From Antedon bifida (lineage: Eukaryota > Echinodermata > Crinoidea > Comatulida > Antedonidae), in NCBI GenBank assembly GCA_963402885.1, contig OY727093.1, forward strand, positions 62,001 through 126,000: 64,000 bases of DNA. Direction: 5' to 3'. Both the position numbers and the translations under genes were made by a program. Shown here piece by piece: positions 56,270 through 64,000 of this stretch; position 1 is the stretch's first letter; the number at the start of each line of letters is the position of its first letter. The notes under the pieces were generated by a model. That model was given only the letters and a program-made list of their open reading frames with translations. It was not told the DNA's origin and made no database searches.

Positions 56270-57425
56270 TTTATCCTCTCTTTGGTACGAACTCCCACAC
56301 TGATGTCCAATCATCTCTTTGGAACAAACTACCACCTTTGGTTTTCTATGCTCTCTTTAATACGAATCTCACGTCTGGTTTTCTATGCTCTCTTTAATAC
56401 GAATCCAACTTCTGGTTTTCTATCCTCTTCCTAATACGAATCACACGTCTGATTTTCTATCCTCTCTTTAATACGAATCCCACTTCTGGTTTTCTATCCT
56501 CTCTTTAGGCCTAATACGAATCCCACTTCTGATTTTCTATCCTCTCTTTAATACGAATCTCACGTCTGGTTTTTTATCCTCTCTTTAATACGAATCCCAC
56601 TTCTGGTTTTTTATCCTCTCCTTAATACGAATCCCACGTCTGGTTTTCTATGCTCTCTTTAATACGAATCCCACTTCTGGTTTTCTATCCTCTCTTTAAT
56701 ACGAATCCCACTTCTGGTTTTCTATCCTCTTTTTGGAGAACGAACTTCCACAATGATGTCCAATCCTCTCTTTGGAACGAACTCCAACACTGGTTTTCTA
56801 TCCTCTCTTTGGAACGAACTCCCACACGGATGTCCAATCCTCTCTTTGGAACAAACTACCACTTCTGGTTTTTTATCCTCTCCTTAATACGAATCCCACG
56901 TCTGGTTTTCTATCCTCTCTTTAATACGAATCCCACTTCTGGTTTTCTATCCTCTCTTTGGAGAACGAACTCCCACACTGATGTCCAATCCTCTCTTTGG
57001 TACGAACTGCCACTTCTGGTTTTCTATCCTTTTTTTGAAGAACGAAATTTAACACTGTACACACTTTGGTACGAACTCCCACATTGACGTCCAATCCTCT
57101 TTTTGGAACGAACTCCCACACTGATGTTCAATTCTCTCTTTGGTACAAACTGCCACTTCTGGTTTTCTATCCTCTCTTTGGAACGAACTCCCACACTGAT
57201 GTCCAATCCTCTCTTTGGAACAAACTACCACTTCTGGTTTTCTATTCTCTCTTTGGAGAACGAACTTCCACACTGATGTCCAATCCTCTCTTTGGTACGA
57301 ACTGCCACTTCTCGTTTTCTATCCTCTCTTTGGAACGAACTCCCACATTGATGTCCAATCCTCTCTTTGGTACGAACTCCCACACTGATGTCCAATCCTC
57401 TCTTTAGTACGAACTCCCACACTGG
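56270..57425. repeat. Two-family 36-37-bp minisatellite, about 31 units
   Basis: Two related monomers are interleaved: type A, CTTTAATACGAATCCCAC(T/G)TCTGGTTTTCTATCCTCT, and type B, CTTTGGAACGAACTCCCACACTGATGTCCAATCCTCT. The left half is mainly A, the right half alternates B with A/B hybrids. Both strands are open over long stretches because the units lack stops; this is not coding. Confidence 0.96.
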
Positions 57426-57900
57426 TAAAAGATAGCTAGTGATGTCAGTTGTGGGATCCGTTTGATTCACACAAAATAAAGGAGTTAGAATTGTTGCCTC
57501 CTTTCAACGACTTATGAGTGGACTATACATTTGAATTTGTCACTTTAGATTGTAATAAAATATCATATTTACGATGCTATTTTTATTGTTACATCGTTAT
57601 CGTAGTTAGGTAGGCAGTGAACCGAACAATTTGTAGGTTACGAACACAATAAATCATAAATGAATTCTACAGTATGTTGATAAATGACTGCTTTATTAGT
57701 ATAACTAATTGTCATATTCTTGTAAATATTATTGAATATTGTCCACCAATAAGTTGACCAAATGCATAATGTAAGACTTAAATTACTTTTGGGAGTAGGT
57801 CCACGCAATACAATCCATTCCTTCAGACCCTGTCTTTGAAGTGTTCATATTTCAAACCAGCACAAATTCCAAGCAGTTAACTATAATATATTATTCAGAA
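57426..57900. other. Sequence between minisatellite and LINE
   Basis: No supported feature; AT-rich. Confidence 0.4.
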
Positions 57901-60000
57901 TTATTATTATTATTTACATTTATTTACCCAGGGTAGCCCAAACAGTTAAAAACTTGTTTCCATTGGGGCCCTGCATTTTACGTTATTTTTTTTTTTCATT
58001 ACGGTATATGTACAAAAGCAATAGCACACAGTTAATAATGTTTGTAATTACAATAAAAATATGGAAAAAATAATCTATAAAAATACAACAATAAAGTCGT
58101 ATACAATTTGAGGGCAACGCAGCTCCTCTCATTTTGAACACAGTAAGGTCTTAATTGTACCTAATGCATTGTATCATACAAATTAGATTTAAAAACGTTT
58201 ACAGACGTCTCGGTTCTCAAGTCGATATGCAAATTGTTCCATATATTTGCTCCACTTACACAAAAACTCGTGAGGTAACTTTCCTTTTTCGCAAAAGGGA
58301 CCTTCAACTTCATAGTTGTTGACTTCCTTGTTGCACGAGTTTGAGGTGATGGAGTGAATAGGTTTGTCATGCCTGGGGGTGCCAAATTGTTGAGACATTT
58401 AAAAACGAGTATGGCTTTTTTATATGTGACTCTTTCGGAAAACGGAAGCCAGTTCAATTTTGAATACATATCAGATGATGGGGTAAGAAAATCACACTTT
58501 AATATTATTCTAGCTGCTCTTTTCATACACTTGTTAAGCAAAGTATTGTGGGATATGTACCGACCTCCCCATACTGTACAGCAGTAGTCCAACGTTGGCC
58601 TAACTAAACTTACATAGAGTGTGTTTATACTGCGTTGGAGGACACAGCCCTGTACTCTGCTTAACATACCCAGTTTAGATAAAACTGTTTTCTTAACATG
58701 TTCAACATGTGGCGTCCAACTTAATGTCTCATCAATAATTAGGCATTTACAATTCGTTTCTCTTACAATTACAGTATTGTCAATAGCAACATTAAATTGT
58801 ACATTGGAAATTTTCTTTTTGGATCCAATGAGCATGGATTTAGTCTTGTTTGAATTTATTGTAAGTTTGTTTCTAATGGCCCAACTGTTAACTGTGTCCA
58901 GTGCTATGTTTAAGTTATCTTCAATATCTTTAACGCTGGAGGAACTGTACGTTAACGTTGAGTCATCAGCATACATAAATAAATTACAATTTACAGGGAT
59001 ACAATGTGGCAGATCACTGGTATAAATGATAAATAACAGTGGTCCCAGAATGGGTCCATGCTCAATGGCAGAGGTTTTGATATTTTACCACCGATATTTA
59101 CGGATTGACTTCGATCACTTAGGTACGATGTAAACCATTTAATTACAGAAGTTGACATATGTACATTTTTAAGTTTATCTATTAGGATTATGTGATTTAC
59201 CGAGTCAAACGCTTTACTGAGATCAATGAAAACAATACCGGTCATTTCTCCCCGTTCCATAGCATGGAAACACGCATTAGTCAAATCATGCAATTTCGTT
59301 TCTGTTGAATGTAACGGCCTAAATCCAGAATAGCAACTTGGAATTAGACTATTTTCATTAAAAAACGAATAAATTACCGAGTGCACCCATCTTTCTAAAA
59401 TCTTCGATATAATCGGTAGTATTGAAATAGGCCTATAGTTGTTTGTATTGCATTTGTCTCCCCCCTTGTGAATGGGTGTGACCAATGCATGTTTCCAATC
59501 TGCGGGATATCGTTCACATTGTATTGAGAGGTTCAATACATGCGTTAACGATTGTATGATAGGTCTGTTATACGGAGATGTTATTTTAAGCATTTTTACA
59601 CTAACTCCATCTGGACCTGTTGCTTTACTAGCAGACATGGATAATATTTGCTTTCGAACAAAATCTTCCGTGATATTAGGCAGTATACACGATTGAGGTG
59701 GTTCGTAACGTGGTAAATTACGGACATTGTTGTCCATATCAAGTTCCGGTGCTAAGTCGTCACTATTTGCCATACGATGTCCAATTGTGGAAAAATATTC
59801 ATTGAACGTATCAGCAATGCCAACATGATCGTTAATGTTCTTTCCATCTTTGGAAAGGATTGAATTTGGGATAGGTTTTTGTTTGTTCGGAAGAACCTCT
59901 TTTAGTTTCTTCCACAGCATGGAAGAATCACTTCTGTTAGCTTCAATGGCTGATGTGAATTTTTCCCGTTTCGAATCGTACTTCATGCATTACACAGCTT
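57901..60000 (-). mobile_element. CR1/L2-like LINE, 5'-truncated
   Basis: A non-LTR retrotransposon in antisense to the receptor gene. The 3' end lies at the low-coordinate side: 3' UTR with GGGCCCCAATGGAAACAAG and GGGCTACCCTGGGTAAATAA, then a (TAA)n-type tail at about 57901-57912. Most of the reverse transcriptase is present (next entry), but no endonuclease domain precedes it; upstream of 59990 the frame is closed by stops. It is therefore a 5'-truncated insertion. A related 3' end occurs at 14.6 kb. Confidence 0.9.
58161..59986 (-). pseudogene. LINE reverse transcriptase, one frameshift
   Basis: Two minus-strand frames, 59986-58991 and 58976-58161, form one broken ORF. The first starts in the linker before the RT. 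It contains TPIHKGGDKCNTNNYRPIS, KILERWVHSVI, SGFRPLHSTETKL and motif A FIDLSKAFDSVNH (Asp at about 59222-59224). The frame shifts near 59060-59075, just before GPILGPLLFIIYTSDLPH, where a motif of the PQGSILGPLLF type is expected. The second frame starts at the catalytic YADDS (58973-58959). It continues through the thumb (LSWTPHVEHV, RPTLDYCCTVWG) and the C-terminal WLPFSERVTYKKAILVFKCL segment. Only this frameshift is seen, so the copy is fairly young. Confidence 0.9.
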
Positions 60001-61216
60001 TCGACCGTTATTACTTTAGTTAATTAATTACACTTTAGTTTATTTCTTTCTGCGTCAGCAGTAGGTTAGTTGTAGTGCTTTCTCAGACAATGTGTTCTCA
60101 GGCGTAGTATTCTCATTAAGTTACACAGGCTGGGCTAAACGTATCCACAACTAAAGTATATTCAACAATAACACTTTATGTCTTGTGATACAGTATATTC
60201 TTCTAAGTATTAATGCAATCTTTCTCTATACTGCTTTCTACTGTGTTGTTATTCCTTTCTTCATATTATATAACATTTTCCTATTACACACCATGTAAAC
60301 ACATCAATGTTATATGTTCTGATCTGGCCGATGCACTCCGAGGCTTCCACTGTGTATATTGAATGTCAACTCCTTTCACCCTAACCTGATACAGATATGT
60401 ACAACAAAAGAGATCGAATATTATTGAGGTGCCTCCATGGCATCTCAATTCAGTTACACACCTTTTAAAACAGCGGATACATATTCCCCCAGTAAAAATG
60501 CAGAAATACAGTACATTTAAAAAGAATGGGATTGATTTATTTTTTTTCGCGGAACTTATACGTACATTCCCGAATTCAATTCCACCTATTGATCACGATA
60601 CATTCTGTCTTGAATCATGGAGGTATTTTATACCTCCATGCTTGAATATACCCCTTGGGCGGTCAATTATGTTAGCGGTAGTATCAATAACTCGTTGATC
60701 ATCTCCTAAACATCTTCTCATTCACATAATAATCTTGTCATTTATTGTTGCTTTCAATGTATTTCATATCACGATGTATTTTAATAAAGGTTCAAAAGGA
60801 CATTCTCTTTAGGTATCATCTCTCATACCCACTCATACAATACATTGACTAACAAACCGTAAGACTTTCCCAACTTTAAATCTAATTAATATAATTTGTT
60901 TTTAATCCGATTCTTGAGGAAAGAAACATCGTATTTTAATTCTGCGCATCAGCCTTCAACTTTATTTCTTTTGGGCATATTTATCGTAACGTTTCAATTG
61001 TGTAATTATTAAACATACATAATTAGGTAAGAGTTAACTGATAGTTATGAAATGTTTAATATAAATAATGTGTATGGGATCGATATATCTTTCGGTATGA
61101 TACAATGAATGTGTGTCTGTACCGTATGTGGCGTACCTAAATGACCACATTTTAGGTTTTAGGGATTTAAAGATGATGGTGAATACACAATACAATACAT
61201 AACGAATGGCATATAA
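60001..61216. other. Receptor intron sequence with a short hairpin
   Basis: The inverted repeat CATGGAGGTA-5 nt-TACCTCCATG is at 60616-60640. No exon or other element recognised. Confidence 0.5.
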
Positions 61217-61330
61217 GTCAAATGGCCAAGCGGTTAAGGCAATGAGCCAATAATATCAGCATGGGTTCCAAACCGACTCATTCCTAATTCTGGTGGTGGA
61301 ATAATTCTTCTCAAATAAAGACTATAAATC
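61217..61330 (+). mobile_element. tRNA-derived SINE
   Basis: Starts with a class-II tRNA-like head, GTCAAATGGCCAAGCGGTTAAGGC, whose box A resembles tRNA-Leu/Ser. A box-B-like GGTTCCAAACC at 61264-61274 follows, then an unrelated body (TTCTGGTGGTGGAATAATTC) and a short tail (TCAAATAAAGACTATAAATC). The mutated box B and missing acceptor pairing rule out a working tRNA. Confidence 0.65.
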
Positions 61331-62394
61331 GTAGGCCTAGTTATATGCACTGCATATCTAAACCCAGTTCATCATTTGAGACGAGTAGAGGGTTCCGTTT
61401 ATAAAATAAATAGATAAAATAATTTGTATATCTATTTCGAATTAGGAAATGAGAATTGGCATGTTTCATTATTTGAGATCACATGATATGAATGAACAAC
61501 ATGTTAAGAAATTAGGTTGTGTTGTACTTGGTAAACATGATACATGGTATTTACGATGTGCTAGAGTGCTATAGCTGTTATTATTTTACTAATTGTTAAA
61601 TGTTTTAGTGTTGTGGTAAGGAAATTGAGTGTTATGCGAGATGCAGTAATATGTTGTAATTGAAATAGTAGTACGTACTGAATTGAAACGTTTGAAAATT
61701 CCGCGACGTGTTCTGCCAGTTGTACGCTCCAGTTATTAGTGCTAAGCCATTGTGGTAATGAGTAAAGTAAACAATGACGCAGTATGTCCTTATTTGGATG
61801 CTATTGTTGTAAGTGACATCACAACCGAAAATTACATTTTTAAATGAGACCAAAAATAGATAAATGCATATAATTTCGGTGTAAATTTAACATTGAATCG
61901 CCATTGATATGACATCTCCCCATCCGTCTTACTTAATTTGATCATTGCGCATGCGTCGCTTAAAGTGATATTCGTATTGGGTCCTGTAGTAATGTTATTC
62001 TAAACCAGAAAAGCCTTCCAGTTGTACAGAAAGAGCATAGAAAATTATAATGGAAATGGAAAATAAACATAAATTTTGAATTTACAATATAGAAAGTCAA
62101 TGTGTACCCCAAAAAACAGAGTAAAAATTAAAGGCCTATAATCATTATGATCACCCTCATTCATGTATATATTAATGTTTTCGTGCAACACCCACTTCTA
62201 TAGTGTAAAAACATAAATCTAGATTTGTGTTCATTTTATTATACTGATCTGAACATGAAAAATGAAGATTAATTAAATCAGACTTTAGATAAGTTATTTT
62301 GTTGTTTTTAATCAAGTTAATCACTTCAGTATAAAAAAAAGAAACAAAAATAATGTTTTCACTATAATTGTGTTGCTCTACTTCGTTTGTTCAG
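61331..62394. other. AT-rich receptor intron
   Basis: No supported feature. Confidence 0.4.
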
Positions 62395-62431
62395 AGGTGT
62401 AGCACGGCGAGCTGACTTGTTAGCATTCATG
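62395..62431 (+). CDS. Probable later receptor exon (micro-exon)
   Basis: Between acceptor TTTGTTCAG (or the following AG, start 62397) and donor ATG|GTAATC. One frame reads GVARRADLLAFM; the others stop. RRADLLAFM fits the helix after the DxxR motif of the ANF receptor domain (R-x-x-x-L-x-A). Phase fits either donor of the micro-exon at 55738: the 33-nt form with start 62397, or the 37-nt form with start 62395. Both joins repeat a few residues (VAR twice), so the true junction is uncertain. Confidence 0.45.
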
Positions 62432-64000
62432 GTAATCATCATTTGTATTTGTTGTTGTTTGTTTACCTGAATATTAAATAAAAACTAAATAAAACACAAA
62501 CTTACAATACCCCGGTCAAGATTTCAGACAATTCCTTAATTATGTTCATTTGTTTATTGTTTCTTTTTCCATTATTGTACTGATCTTGTGAAAAGCAATC
62601 ATAATGTACAGAATTGTCGGTTTTTTTACAAAAATACTTTTTTCAAATGAAGAGTGTGCTGTTTAGATGTCGAAGCAACACTACCGGTCAAGTTGTCTTT
62701 TTCCTTAATTGTTCCACTGTGATCGCTTCTTTTTATACTGAAATGATGTACATATAGGTCAGTATTTACGATATTCAATATATATTTTAAGTTTTAAAAT
62801 TAGTATACCTCAAGGGTCGAGATTCATATTAATACTGTAGTTTAATTTATAGTGAAACGCTTACAAATTCCGCCGGGTATATTCTGTTGAAACAAACATT
62901 GATTATATCGTGCATTCAAAGAAATATCATATAAAGAGCGATACTTCGATATGAGTGAGTAATTATATTAACCTTCTTCTTCTTTTCACATCTCATGTGG
63001 AAATTATTTTATGTGAATAATATTTACTTTCAATCCTATAAAAGGAATAGAGCATCAAAAGAGGAAATCTTAGAAATATACAGGCATATTATAATGGTGT
63101 AGGCATATTATAATGGTGTAGGCCTATACAATTGTTGTATTAGAAATCGTAATAACGATACACTGATACAGTAGCCCTGAGTGAATAGCATAAAGAGAAT
63201 TACAAAGGAATAGTAGAGGGTCTTCAAGGTCAGTCAGAAATTACACTGGGTAAAAACTTAATTTCATTGCTTAGGAGGGCCTTTATCCTTATTTCTGAAG
63301 GTTGTAATGTTGATTGAGGTCACTAGGCTTTACGTATTGTCATTGTATGTCAAACCCGCATGCAGGTATAGTAACTGAAGAAAAGTTTGAAATGATAATT
63401 AACGCCAACAAACGTAACTTCTTAAAGCATGTTTCGGCAAACTCCACGGTTCTTCTGTTAGACTATGGAAAGCATTTATACAATAATATAGCACGCATTA
63501 ATGCAGCTACTACAAAATATCTTAAAATAATCTCTATAATAATTCATAACTGAAGTTTAATGCACATATATCGTATAAACCAAATATCATTTTTCATATC
63601 TCTACCCAGAAGCATAATAATCGTTTTGATGGTTGTTATGTTGTTATGTTTTATATTCCTGATGTCAACTACATACCAATCCATAATCCGTCGTGGGATT
63701 ATGATATAAATATAATCTTGCAAGATTAATTGATATTTAAATTGAATTAAATTATCCTGCCATTGGTAGGCCTAAATGATTCATGATGAGTCTCCAGAGT
63801 ATAACATAATTCATCTTTCTATTTGCTCTAAGGATAATAAAGAAGCTACAATGACAATATCTGTTAATGTTTACCTCTGTTTATATTAGTTTAAATATCT
63901 GATACCTCAGCGGTTAGATACAAGAGTCATTTTTCATTATATTTCCAATGATCGGCGGTGTATTTCATCATGATAGCTTATCATCATAGTTATATCACCA
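62432..64000. other. AT-rich sequence to window end
   Basis: No further receptor exon found. A frame at 63314-63553 follows an acceptor-like TGCAG but has no recognisable domain. The rest of the receptor gene must lie beyond the window if it is intact. Confidence 0.4.

Noticed and set aside
56650-57470. Long frames on both strands
   Set aside because: The 36-37-bp units lack stops in several frames; both strands being open equally argues against coding.
58354-59025. Plus-strand frames opposite the reverse transcriptase
   Set aside because: Shadows of the antisense LINE ORF; the minus-strand frames carry clear RT motifs.
63314-63553. 79-codon frame with GIVTEEKFEMIINANK
   Set aside because: Follows TGCAG and could be a terminal exon, but it does not resemble the ANF receptor domain or any family I know.

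Overview
This is a 64 kb window of an AT-rich metazoan nuclear genome. Genes have many short exons with GT-AG introns, there are non-LTR retrotransposon and SINE relics, and minisatellites are very abundant. The palindromic octamer TAGGCCTA occurs about twenty times. Together with the two clear animal genes and a natriuretic-peptide-receptor-like ectodomain, this suggests a marine invertebrate, possibly an echinoderm. That placement is an inference from style, not a proof.

Layout. (1) 1-12.2 kb is the gene-dense part, with two complete same-strand genes. Lunapark (LNPK, 9 coding exons, 67-3978, 379 aa) is an ER tubule-junction protein. ILF2/NF45 (11 coding exons, 6353-11638, 392 aa) is a DZF-domain RNA-binding protein. 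A foldback-type transposon relic lies between them. (2) 12.2-49 kb has no securely identifiable gene. It holds large minisatellites (44-, 45-, 67-, 46/49-, 52- and 85-bp units), a MITE, LINE fragments, a tRNA-like element and a recent 259-bp duplication. Three splice-flanked segments at 13.56, 18.61 and 26.70 kb have compatible phases and may be exons of an unrecognised gene. (3) 49-64 kb has the 5' part of a secreted or membrane receptor with an ANF-receptor ligand-binding domain. The first coding exon is 52658-53336, a very short second exon starts at 55738, and a probable later exon ends at 62431. Its introns contain two more minisatellites, a frameshifted antisense CR1/L2-like LINE (57.9-60.0 kb) and a tRNA-derived SINE.

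The two housekeeping genes have no evident functional link beyond adjacency. The clearest unusual features are the 4.26-kb minisatellite with a 1022-bp higher-order repeat and a conserved hairpin in each monomer, the total minisatellite load (roughly a fifth of the window), and the microexon structure of the receptor gene. I found no operon, CRISPR array, defence cassette or biosynthetic cluster.
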